In this document: in pieces, positions 32,558-42,614 of the stretch
Layout of the letters: every line of letters begins with the position of its first letter
Position numbering within the stretch: the stretch's first letter is position 1
DNA from: Actinernus sp. WN-2022
Lineage: Eukaryota; Cnidaria; Anthozoa; Actiniaria; Actinernidae
Direction: 5' to 3'
NCBI GenBank assembly: GCA_030867875.1
Contig: JAOWCC010000028.1
Coordinates: 62,001 to 126,000 of the forward strand
Length of the DNA stretch: 64,000 nt
Translations under genes and position numbers: made by a program
Notes under the pieces: generated by a model
What the model was told of the DNA's origin: nothing
Seen by the model: only the letters and a program-made list of their open reading frames with translations
The model's database searches: none

Positions 32558-32603
32558 TTGCTATGTGCAATACTAATTGTTATACGCTGAACTTGAAAGC
32601 TAT
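32558..32603 (+). repeat. 46-bp direct repeat flanking the arrays, right
   Basis: Partner of 27702-27747, with two substitutions (A to G at the CTAAAC and CTTAAAA positions). Confidence 0.92.
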
Positions 32604-33256
32604 CACTCTTGTCGAGACAGAATACTTGGGCTTTAAAGCCACGGACTCAGGTCAAAAACAAAACCGTAAGGTATCGCGTACGGAGCCGTCTACCCAACTT
32701 CTCCAAGGGCACCCAACGAGTACTTTTTGAAATTCGTTTGAAACTAGTTGTCTGCAGCTTATCTAGCCATTTTAAGGCGCCTACTATGTCTTTTGACGTA
32801 TTCTAGAAAGCTATTAGCTGTTCGGATTTTCTAGGTGGAAATCGCGTCAACCGAAAATACTATGGCAAAATATTCCCGGCCTACGAATTTGTTAGTAGTC
32901 TAGAACAGAAAAAATAATTTTCTAGCCCAAGTAACTTCATGTTGCAAAGTTTTGTGGAGGTACGAATTTTTTAGGGATCCTTTTTTCCTTTAGGCAATCG
33001 CTCGTGTTAGGGAATGAAAATGTGTTGTTCTGACTCTATTGATCAGACGAATTGGGACGTACGAATATTTTAGGGGAAACTTTATAGTCTCCCTTTTCTT
33101 CTATAATTTTCTAGGGATTGAAAAAAAATTTTCTAGCCAGTATTTCAGAAAACAATTTTCTAGGGACAATTTTTTCAAATCCGAAAGTTTTAGACTAACT
33201 TACTCTCTCGAAAAGCCTTTTAACCGAAAACTTCGTTGGGTGCCCTTGCTTCTCTC
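32604..33256. other. No gene; recurring TTTTCTAG(GG) motifs
   Basis: ATTTTCTAG or TTTTAGGG recurs about eight times between 32830 and 33190 at irregular spacing. No coding signal. Confidence 0.4.
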
Positions 33257-33259
33257 TTA

Positions 33260-33462
33260 GGGGCCGACCATTTGACTTTTGAGGGGGGGGGGGGGGGGGG
33301 GTGGGTGTTCTTGTCTGTGCTCGATTTTTTTTTCTTTAGCAGTGTTGTTGCACGAATTTTTGTGGCGAAAAAAGCGGAGCCAGAACAAAGCTTTTCCGCT
33401 TGCAGGATATTTTTTTTTCAAAAACACCCCCCCCCCCCCTCAAACGTTAAATGGTCGGCCCC
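33260..33462. mobile_element. 203-bp MITE, TTA duplication, GGGGCCG ends
   Basis: Inverted ends GGGGCCGACCATTTGAC (left) and GGGGCCGACCATTTAAC (from the right), followed by homopolymer runs of G (left) and C (right). Flanked by TTA at 33257-33259 and 33463-33465. It resembles the ends of the 4.4-kb element at 53744-58168 and the MITE at 18265-19172. Confidence 0.88.
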
Positions 33463-33465
33463 TTA

Positions 33466-34339
33466 GCTTATCCCTCTCGCGCGCACATGGCCCTGTCCTT
33501 AAGTATGCATTACCTCACATCGCGGCAAAACGGTATGCTCCGCTGGCCAAAAGAACGAAGGCTCTGCTATCAAATACAAATTACCGAGGGTTTCAACTTT
33601 TTAAGTAAATAATTTTATAACTTAGTAAACTCACAATGAATTACAAATAAGAAAACTTCAACCTGTTAAAGTCTTAGGCTTAGTTTTTAAGTAGTTTTCT
33701 TAGTTTTTGACAAAACAGTTCACAAATGAATACTTTTAAGCAGAAACGTTAAAATCACGGCATGTGCCTGTTGTTTCATTTCAGTTTTCGCGGGAAACTG
33801 GGGGAGGCCGCGCGCGGACAAGAAATAGCAAATACGCATGTGCGTGACGTTTTGCCGCGGTGTGGCATTACCTATATCCTTGGGATTACCGGTTAAACCG
33901 GTTACCAATGTCGCATTATAAATTTGCAAACAAAAATATTACAGAGAAATGTATGCAGGTGGTGGGCACATTCGTCTGTAAAATTTGTTGAACCATAAAC
34001 TTTGTCTGTACAGTCTGAATCTAAAATATCTGCTCAAAACTCTGCACAGTTGGTAATTTTCCAGCCATGACATTAGCTTTGGTCTCCAATGAATTTTAAG
34101 AATTGCCAAATTTTAATAAAGTTACCTGCATGCTGGCTGTATATATTTATGGAAAAGTAAAAACACGACTGCACGCTTCCCAGCACAGCTACATCCCTCA
34201 AATGTTGATCAGTTAATCTTTTAACTGGTATCTTAAGTTTGTAGAAGATGAATATTTCAGAAATGCGATTTTACGGAAATTATTTGGCATCGGATTCCCA
34301 TACAAACACTGTATTTCGGGCCTAGGAATTAGCCAAAGA
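33466..34339. other. No supported gene
   Basis: Short open frames only. Confidence 0.5.
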
Positions 34340-35370
34340 TATAGGAGAAGTAGACATCTCTTTTGAAGCCTATTTGAACAACACAGATAAACATTTTTCT
34401 TTGGAGACAACAGGTCGATCTGCGGTCTTTAAATTGTTGTCTAAGCTGTGTAAATCAAAAGCAACCGGCCTGGATAACATATCTGCCAAACTTCTCAAAT
34501 AATGCCAGATCTGATTGCTGATTCACTGATGTGTTTATTTAACCAATCTATAAAAACAGGTATTTTCCCTAACGAATGGAAAAAAAAGCTAGAGTTACTC
34601 CACTTTATAAGAATGCCGGTAAACGTACCGACGTGACTAACTACGTATACCGTCCAATATCAATAATTCCGGTAGTTGCAAAAGTGTTTGAGCGAATAAT
34701 CTATGATCAGCTTTACAAATACTTAACTGATAACAACCTGGACAGGCATCGTCGTTGACAGACTTTAAGTCTCAAATAATTTGCCATGACTTTCAGGGTG
34801 ATATGTCATAATTATGACACGCGATAGACACAGCGTCTTTGTAAAGCAGGATTTTTAGTTTGTTTGATCATGTAATTTAGTTTCTAGTAGTAGTATCGTA
34901 TTATTTGCGTGTCATTAGAATTGTGAGTATTCTATGGAAATCCTTATGGCTATTTTATTTTTATCTTTTGACTTTATATTGTTATTATACATTACGTGAC
35001 AAATAAAGAAGCCTTAGCCATGTTTTATACTATCATAAAACACGATGGGCATTTGAGAGCCGAAGGCGCGTGCTTTCAACATTTCTCGAGTGTTCTCAAA
35101 TGACCAGAGTGTTTTATGATAGAATAAAACATGGATTTAAGGCTTCTTTATCTGTTTTATAATATAGATTAACGCGCGCGATGAAAGGAAACCGCCAGTT
35201 GAAAACAATAAAACACGGCAAACCGTGTTATATACTCTGATAAAACATGGCTTTTAATTTTAGCCAATCAGAGCGCGCGTACTATCGTATCTATATTATA
35301 AATTATTATATATAGTTATACCTGAAGGACACACCGTGTATAAATAAAGTTTTATCCTATCCTATTAATA
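34340..35370 (+). mobile_element. Internally deleted CR1-like LINE
   Basis: Plus-strand text in shifting frames gives the start of an RT domain: SFEAYLNNTDKHFSLETT, LLSKLCKSKATGLDNISAKL, TGIFPNEWKK, RVTPLYKNAG, then YRPISIIPVVAKVFERIIYD ending at about 34756. The catalytic motifs are missing. The sequence then passes to 3' UTR-like sequence ending in TATAAATAAAGTTTTATCC and a CCTATCCTATT tail at about 35339-35370. Several stops and frameshifts are present, and a palindromic MITE sits in the UTR. Clearly dead. Confidence 0.75.
35003..35151. mobile_element. 149-bp palindromic MITE
   Basis: Arms 35003-35043 and 35109-35151 (ATAAAGAAGCCTTAGCCATG at the left end) pair with few mismatches. A related fragment (AAACACGGCAAACCGTG, then TGATAAAACATGG) follows at about 35210-35255. 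Confidence 0.8.
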
Positions 35371-35539
35371 TTTTGCACCTATAAATGTAAAGCCGGGGGG
35401 CAAGGGGTCGGGATTTGACAGCAAAAACGAGCCCTTCAGTCGGTCATTTGATCGTAGAACCTGTCCCGGAGGTCGAGCAGTTTGAACATCGGCAGGGAAA
35501 GCCTGGATCCAAACTCCAGGATCAATGTCACCAAGCTAA

Positions 35540-36180
35540 AATCGGGTGTTAGGGGATGGTGTTTCTAAGGCCCTGATAGGGCTGCACGCGTTTACCGGAT
35601 GTGACACAGTCAGCTAGTGCCTTTGCTGGCAAAGGCAAAGTTTCTGGACTGAATCTGCTAGAAAATCCCATTTCCAGCAAATGTTTTCACAGCTTGGAAA
35701 AGAATGGCTTCTTAGTAATGAACTGATAAGCAAACTTCAAGACTTCACATGTCATTTATATGCCGTCAGATCCCCCATCAAAGCTGTGAATGACTTGCGG
35801 TATACCAGCTGTTTCGACTGAGCAAGGAAAGCTGAGGCTGAGTCTGGATAATTTCCCCCATGTGAGGACTGCCTGAGCCTACATGCACTGAGGGCCAACT
35901 TCCAAGCTGATATATGGCAACGCAGTCTTCAAGCCATTCCAAACACCCCTAGCCCCAGTGGCCATGGTTGGATTGAACACCAAAAGGGAAATCTGACTAT
36001 CAAGTGGATGAATGGCAAACCGGCTCCAGAGTTATTGTCCTGCAAATGCCCAAGAGTGTGCAAGTTAATTGCCAAACTGCGTTTTCATGGCTAACGGATG
36101 GCCTGTACAGACACATGTAGGCGCTCTACATGTGATAACATGAAGGATGAAGATGATGGCCGCATATTATATTAGATAGT
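35540..36180 (+). pseudogene. 'HAFTGCDT' family pseudogene, Cys-rich tail
   Basis: Frames on the plus strand give KALIGLHAFTGCDTVS, then after a one-base shift ASAFAGKGKVSGLNLLENP, later LQDFTCHLY, and a C-terminus HGWIEHQKGNLTIKW, PAPELLSCKCPRVCK and CTDTC...CDNM. The TGCDT-GKGK block followed by a Cys-rich tail recurs in many uncharacterised invertebrate proteins (from memory). The block resembles the helix-hairpin region of FEN/XPG-type nucleases (GCDY-GIGPK), which would suggest a PIN-like nuclease; this is inference. Multiple stops and shifts show the copy is dead. Confidence 0.55.
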
Positions 36181-36217
36181 TCTGATGATGATGATGATGC
36201 AGAGGATTAAAGCTGGT

Positions 36218-36296
36218 AGCTGGTAGGTATCACTCCAATAAACTCCTCAATACCTGGTAGGTGGAAGGTACCACTCCAATAAACTCCTCAATACCA
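36218..36296. repeat. Short tandem duplication, about 40 bp
   Basis: GGTAGGTATCACTCC...AAACTCCTCAATACC occurs twice in tandem, with a small insertion in the second unit. Confidence 0.8.
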
Positions 36297-36299
36297 TAG

Positions 36300-37072
36300 A
36301 ATAGTACTTCAATCACTCATAAATATCTTCTGAAAATTATTGCATGATCGACTGAATGATCCAGTGAATGATTGTAGTTATGATATAATATATTATGCAA
36401 ATTGAGTGATTCATAACTATATTACTGTATCTTAACACACTTTTCTTATAAGAGAATGCCCTCAAGTGTATTAGAAACTGAAAGAATATATCATTCATCT
36501 AAATTATACCTCGGATATCACATGTGAAAGTCAAATTACGTTCGAAATTTACGAAAATTATTATGTAAAATAGCGGCGATATTATAATTATGCAAATTTA
36601 TGCTAATTAGGTTTCATTTTAAATAGATGGCAATGGCTTCAGTAGATTTCCTATTATCAAAAGCCCCAAGTTAGCCGTTGTTTTCACTCAAATAATCCTT
36701 CTATAAGACAACATATGGCCAAATCCATTTATTGCTCTGTTCAATGGCGCCCGGCCATTTTTTTATGCAAATTACATGCAAATCAGCATGCTTAAGCTGT
36801 GACTTTGGAAAGTCTAGCTGCAGAAATACTTCATGTCCCTAAACAAGTTGGTAACACTAAAGTTTGGTGCCCCCAGATGTTACGGACCACCCTATATGGC
36901 CCAAAGACTAAAAGGGAATAAAATCACAAAAGCGTAGTAGCAAGGCATCTTTTGTTCCTCTACTGGAGCAGCCCACTAATTGGCGGGAAAATAAAAAAAA
37001 AAATAGCCCAACTTGTGAAAACGCCGTGACAGCTATATAGGAGATATGGACGCTCCTGGTTATGTGCTCCTG
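36300..37072. other. No supported gene
   Basis: AT-rich. A minus-strand open frame at 36908-37156 overlaps the palindrome and satellite edge and has no recognisable content. Confidence 0.5.
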
Positions 37073-37208
37073 GTCTAGTATAAAAACAAGCACCAGACGC
37101 ATTATGCGACTGGACGAACTAAGTTCGATAGTGCGTCGTTTTGGACGGATCACCATATAGTTCGTCCAATCGCATAATGCTTTTTGTCAGCCCGTTTTTA
37201 TACTAGAC
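37073..37208. repeat. Palindromic block seeding the satellite
   Basis: GTCTAGTATAAAAAC (37073-37087) and its complement (37194-37208) enclose inner inverted motifs (GCATTATGCGA...GGACGAACTA). The right end TATACTAGACGAACTAA is also the core of the adjacent 32-bp satellite unit. A related motif (GACGCATTATGCGTC with TATAAAAAC) lies beyond the right satellite block at about 42586-42615. Confidence 0.75.
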
Positions 37209-38404
37209 GAACTAAGGAGACCCACTAAGTTATACTAGACGAACTAAGAAGACGCACTAAGTTATACTAGACGAACTAAGGAGACGCACTAAGTTATACT
37301 AGACGAACTAAGAAGACTCACTAAGTTATACTAGACGAACTAAGAAGACGCACTAAGTTATACTAGACGAACTAAGAAGACGCACTAAGTTATACTAGAC
37401 GAACTAAGAAGACGCACTAAGTTATACTAGACGAACTAAGGAGACGCACTAAGTTATACTAGACGAACTAAGAAGACGCACTAAGTTATACTAGACGAAC
37501 TAAGAAGACGCACTAAGTTATACTCGACGAACTAAGGAGACGCACTAAGTTATACTAGACGAACTAAGAAGACGCACTAAGTTATACTAGACGAACTAAG
37601 GAGACGCACTAAGTTATACTAGACGAACTAAGAAGACGCACTAAGTTATACTAGACGAACTAAGAAGACGCACTAAGTTATACTAGACGAACTAAGAAGA
37701 CGCACTAAGTTATACTAGACGAACTAAGAAGACGCACTAAGTTATACTCGACGAACTAAGGAGACGCACTAAGTTATACTAGACGAACTAAGAAGACGCA
37801 CTAAGTTATACTAGACGAACTAAGGAGACGCACTAAGTTATACTAGACGAACTAAGAAGACGCACTAAGTTATACTAGACGAACTAAGGAGACGCACTAA
37901 GTTATACTAGACGAACTAAGAAGACGCACTAAGTTATACTAGACGAACTAAGAAGACGCACTAAGTTATACTAGACGAACTAAGAAGACGCACTAAGTTA
38001 TACTAGACGAACTAATAAGACGCACTAAGTTATACTAGACGAACTAAGGAGACGCACTAAGTTATACTAGACGAACTAAGAAGACGCACTAAGTTATACT
38101 AGACGAACTAAGAAGACGCACTAAGTTATACTCGACGAACTAAGGAGACGCACTAAGTTATACTAGACGAACTAAGAAGACGCACTAAGTTATACTAGAC
38201 GAACTAAGGAGACGCACTAAGTTATACTAGACGAACTAAGAAGACGCACTAAGTTATACTAGACGAACTAAGAAGACGCACTAAGTTATACTAGACGAAC
38301 TAAAAAGACGCACCAAGTTATACTAGACGAACTAAGAAGACGCACTAAGTTATACTAGACGAACTAAGAAGACGCACTAAGTTATACTAGAGGAACTAAG
38401 AAGA
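37205..38404. repeat. 32-bp satellite, left block (about 37 units)
   Basis: Unit CTAAGTTATACTAGACGA + ACTAAGAAGACGCA. Units alternate between AAGAAGA and AAGGAGA forms. A rarer TATACTCGAC variant appears three times, each followed by a similar order of the two forms, so there is some higher-order structure. The block is cut by the LINE at 38405. Confidence 0.95.
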
Positions 38405-38743
38405 ATAGTATAGTGTTTAATCTCTTTTTAATCTCATAACTACATATTTCGTTTAACAAATAATATACAAAAACGTAATATTTACAGGTAGTATAATATT
38501 AAATAATTATAGTAACGTTTGAGCCTGGAGGCTAAATTAACCGCAAGGTTTACAGGTTAGCCTCCAGTTTATTTTTTGTTATGTAAATAGAGGTAAGGAA
38601 ACCAAAAGGGAATATTTTAAGAAATTAACTCATTAATTTTAGAAAATGAAGGAGAGTTTATAACAAGAAACATATAAGCAAACTAGTTATTTTAAGTATT
38701 GTTGTGATAGTAAATATTGTTTTAACTTTTTGGAGAAAGAAAA

Positions 38744-41700
38744 TTATTTTAAGTCCTTAAGCTGATCAGGGAGTTCTTTCCAAAAGTCAATTGCTAAGAA
38801 AGAAATCATTTGTTTACCAGTATTTGTTTTCACACGTGACTTATATAGGTTTCGCTTAGCTGCATATCTGGTATTGTAATTATGTACATTACTTGCATAT
38901 TGAAAGAAATTATTAAATATATTTGGCAACAGTCCTTTATGCCACTGGTAGGCGAATTTCAGGGCATATAGGCAATAAACATTATTTACTGTTAAAATGT
39001 CTAATAGATTTAGCAAGGGGAGGGCACTTTCAGTATTTTTTCCATAAGATATTGCAAAAAATATTAATCTTACAACTTTGTTTTGTTTTATTTGTACTTT
39101 TTGAATATGAGTTTTGTAAGCGCTGCCCCAGGCCAGTATTGCATAGGATATAGAAGGGTATATAAGGTTATAATAAAGCTGTTTTAGTTGTTTAATTTGG
39201 ATAAAATCCCAATATTTTTAGAAATTTTTGAGCAAATATACGAGATGTGATATTTCCACGATATTGTGTCGTCAATCATGACCCCTAGGTATTTAATGTG
39301 ATCTTTACGGTCCAAAGGATGGCACGATCCATCTTTATTTTTAAACTGTATTCTAATATTCATATCTCTCTTTCTAGCTGATTTAATTATCATAAAGTTT
39401 GTTTTGGACATATTTATCGATAATTTGTTTGCGTCACACCATTCCTTGACTTTTTCTAGTTCAGAGTTCATTAGGGTTTCGAGGGTTTTTAAGTCACCTG
39501 CAGAAGCAAATACATTTGTATCATCTGCAAATATCCTAAATGTTAGATTTTCAGTGCAATTGGGCAAATCATTTATGTAAATTAAAAATAGTAAAGGTCC
39601 TAGCGTGCTACCCTGAGGAATTCCAGAAATCATTGTTTGCCTGGGAGATTCAATATTTCCCAACGCAACATACTGTTTTCGATTGGTGAGGTAACTATTA
39701 AATAAATTTAAGGGAAGTCCCCTAATTCCATATGATTCCAGTTTTCTGAGAAGTATTTCGTGGTTTACAGTGTCGAAGGCTTTAGAGAAATCCAAGAACA
39801 CGCCACAAGTGTACATGTTATTGTCTATGGCTTTTCTAAGTTTATCAGTAATTTCAGTTATTGCTTGGGCAGTCGAACGGCCTTTCCGAAAACCAAATTG
39901 GAAGTGAAAAAGAATATCTTGTTTTTCGATGTAATTGATAAGTTGCTTATATATTAACTTTTCGAATATTTGGGTTAGGGCTGATAATGTTGAGATGGGA
40001 CGAAAATTTGTGGGGTCCGTAGTTTCCCCACCTTTATCAACAGGAGTTACTTTAGATATTTTAAGAACATCAGGGACAATGCCTTGAAGTAGAGATTGAT
40101 TAAAAATTGTCGTTAGCACTTCGCTTATGTGGTCACATGCCAGTTTTATACATATTTGAGGAACTCCAATAGATGATTTATTAAGTTTTAGTCCCATAAT
40201 TGCGTCGTGAACTTCATGTATGTAAATACCACGAAACATGAAACTATTTTGGTATTTTGTTTTAATATATTTACTTGGGTTTATGTCGCTTTGTGGAAGC
40301 TTCTCAGCTAAATTGTGACCAACATTTATGTAATGTGTATTTAACTGGTGGCCAATATTTGCCTTGTCAGTGTAAAATTTGTTTTTATACAATAGTTTAG
40401 TTATTGTAGTTTGTGAGCTCACTTTTTTTCTGTTAATTATCATACCAATCAACTTCCATGTTGTTTTTAGGTTTTCACTATTTAAATTAAATTGCGCTAT
40501 AAAATAATTCTTTTTAGCTGCTTCTTTGATCTTATTTAATTTATTATTATATATTTTATATTGTTTTACTTTTCCAGGATCTTTGCTTAAAAAGTGGGTT
40601 TTAAAGAGTTTTTGCTTCCTTTTAATCGATTTAAGAATGGCATTTGATATCCACGGTTTGTTTAGTTGTTTTTTCCTTTTATTAGATAATTTGCGTATAG
40701 GAGCATGTTTATCAGATATTTTCTGAAGTGTGTTAACAACGTTATTCATGCTTACATTTACGTCATTATTAATAAGGCTGTTAAAATCCACATCCCCAAT
40801 GTAATTTAGAAATAAATCTCTGTCGAAATTTGAGAAATCTCTGAAAAATTTAGTTTCATTTACTACAGGGAGTTTATTGGTCACTGTACAAAATACGGGA
40901 AGATGGTCTGAAATATCTGCTAAGCATATTCCCGCTTGTAGTATTTTTTGTGGCGTGTTTGTGTAAATGTGATCTATTAAGGTAGAGGTATAGTTAGTGA
41001 TTCGAGTAGCCTTGGTGATTATGGGCATGAAGCCTTGATCGAGCAACATATCAAGATACTCGGACGTTTGGTTATCAGTATTGTATTTAAAGAAGTTTAT
41101 ATTTATGTCACCTAATATGAAAACCTCTTGTCCTTTATTGTTTAGCTTAGCCAATTGATTTTTTAGGATTTCGAGAAAATGGTCGCGAGCATTGAATGGG
41201 TGACGATATATGCAGCCAATTACAATATTCTTTTGTCTTTTCCGCACAATTTCGATCCAGCATGACTCAACACCATCAGCAGTTCATTCTAAGTCGCATC
41301 TTCTGATGAAGTCTAATTCTTTGGCAAGGTAAAGGCCAACACCTCCAGCAGAAGTTTTGGAATTAGTATTCAGGAACACGTATCCTGGTATGCTAATATT
41401 ATTTACGCTATTTTCGGTCAGTTTCGTTTCTGAAATAGCAATAATTTCTTGAACCTCTTTTACTGTGAGAAGGATATCCTGTAGCATTGATACATTTTTA
41501 GATAAGCTACGCATGTTAAGGTGTAGCATAGAAAATCCACGCCGTTTATTTGCCTTATCAAAGAGATTTCCAGTTTGTTTGATGGTATAATATTTTGATT
41601 CGATATGATTCTCATGTGAATTCTGTAAGTCAATTTCTCTTTCTGGACTTTCAATTATATCTTGGAAAAGATCTTTTGAGTTAAGCAGAGAACTAGAGGA

Positions 41701-41793
41701 TGAGTAAATCCATGCCCCAGTTGTTTTAAGAAACTCTTCGTAGTCTAAATCATGCAATGGTAGTTCGCATAGGAAATTTTGATCTAAAGCCAT
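38744..41793 (-). pseudogene. LINE endonuclease-reverse transcriptase, two lesions
   Basis: Coding starts at ATG 41793 and is open to 38744 apart from one in-frame TGA (41284-41286) and one frameshift at about 39190. Order of domains: N-terminal extension of about 85 residues; AP-type endonuclease (LHLNMRSLSKNV, SETKLTENS, GGVGLYLAKE, then GDININF, TLIDHIYTN, SDHLPVF); and RT with TNFRPISTLSALTQIFEKL, GVFLDFSKAFDTVNH, GIPQGSTLGPLLFL and the catalytic FADDT (codons about 39531-39520). After the frameshift the C-terminus continues with LIYPSISYAILAWGSAY and HNYNTRYAAKRNLY. No separate ORF1 is seen. The two lesions make this copy inactive but young. Clade CR1/L2/jockey by motif, not by phylogeny. 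Confidence 0.88.
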
Positions 41794-41804
41794 ATCAGCG
41801 GTGT

Positions 41805-42004
41805 TATTACAAGTAACTTGAATTTAGGGCTACAGTAAATTAATTAGCTTACTTGGTATATTGTCCCCTTTAGTTATCATGTTCAAGCTGTGGCCGGTGA
41901 GTAACAGTGTAGTTCTTAGTGGCTGGAACTCTAGCGGTGGCGATCACTTTCGAAGTTGTGCAGGTCTTCCACAGTGTCAAAGGCGAATGTAGCTTTACTT
42001 TCCG
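41805..42004 (-). promoter_or_regulatory. LINE 5' leader (possible internal promoter)
   Basis: About 200 bp between the satellite junction and the first ATG. In full-length non-LTR elements this region carries the internal promoter (family knowledge). No specific motif is claimed. Confidence 0.35.
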
Positions 42005-42567
42005 AGAAGACGCACTAAGTTATACTAGACGAACTAAGGAGACACACTAAGTTATACTAGACGAACTAAGGAGACGCACTAATTTATACTAGACGAACTA
42101 AGGAGACACACTAAGTTATACTAGACGAACTAAGAAGACGCACTAAGTTATACTAGACGAACTAAGAAGACGCACTAAGTTATACTAGACGAACTAAGAA
42201 GACGCACTAAGTTATACTAGACGAACTAAGGAGACCCACTAAGTTATACTAGACGAACTAAGAAGACGCACTAAGTTATACTAGACGAACTAAGAAGACG
42301 CACTAAGTTATACTAGACGAACTAAGAAGACGCACTAAGTTATACTAGACGAACTAAGGAGACGCACTAAGTTATACTAGACGAACTAAGAAGACGCACT
42401 AAGTTATACTAGACGAACTAAGGAGACGCACTAAGTTATACTAGACGAACTAAGAAGACGCACTAAGTTATACTAGACGAACTAAGAAGACGCACTAAGT
42501 TATACTAGACGAACTAAGAAGACGCACTAAGTTATACTAGACGAACTAAGAAGACGCACTAAGTTTT
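42005..42567. repeat. 32-bp satellite, right block (about 17 units)
   Basis: Same unit as 37205-38404 and in phase with it across the LINE target duplication, so the two blocks were one array of about 55 units. Two units carry GACACACTAAG or AATTTATAC variants. Confidence 0.95.
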
Positions 42568-42614
42568 CTTTGCCCAAATACGTCTAGACGCATTATGCGT
42601 CGCTATATAAAAAC

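Larger units (their letters stand above)
38405..42004 (-). mobile_element. 3.6-kb CR1/L2-like LINE inserted in the satellite
   Basis: The 3600-bp insertion is flanked by AGAAGA on both sides (38399-38404 and 42005-42010), a short target duplication made of satellite sequence. On the minus strand it has a 5' leader of about 210 bp, one long coding region, and a 3' UTR of about 340 bp with an 11-bp stem-loop (38525-38535 with 38557-38567, CTGGAGGCTAA). It ends in an ACTATACTATT-type tail rather than poly-A. It is the best preserved element in the window. Confidence 0.9.

Noticed and set aside
37205..38404. CRISPR-like 32-bp repeats
   Set aside because: There are no spacers; monomers are contiguous, so this is a satellite.
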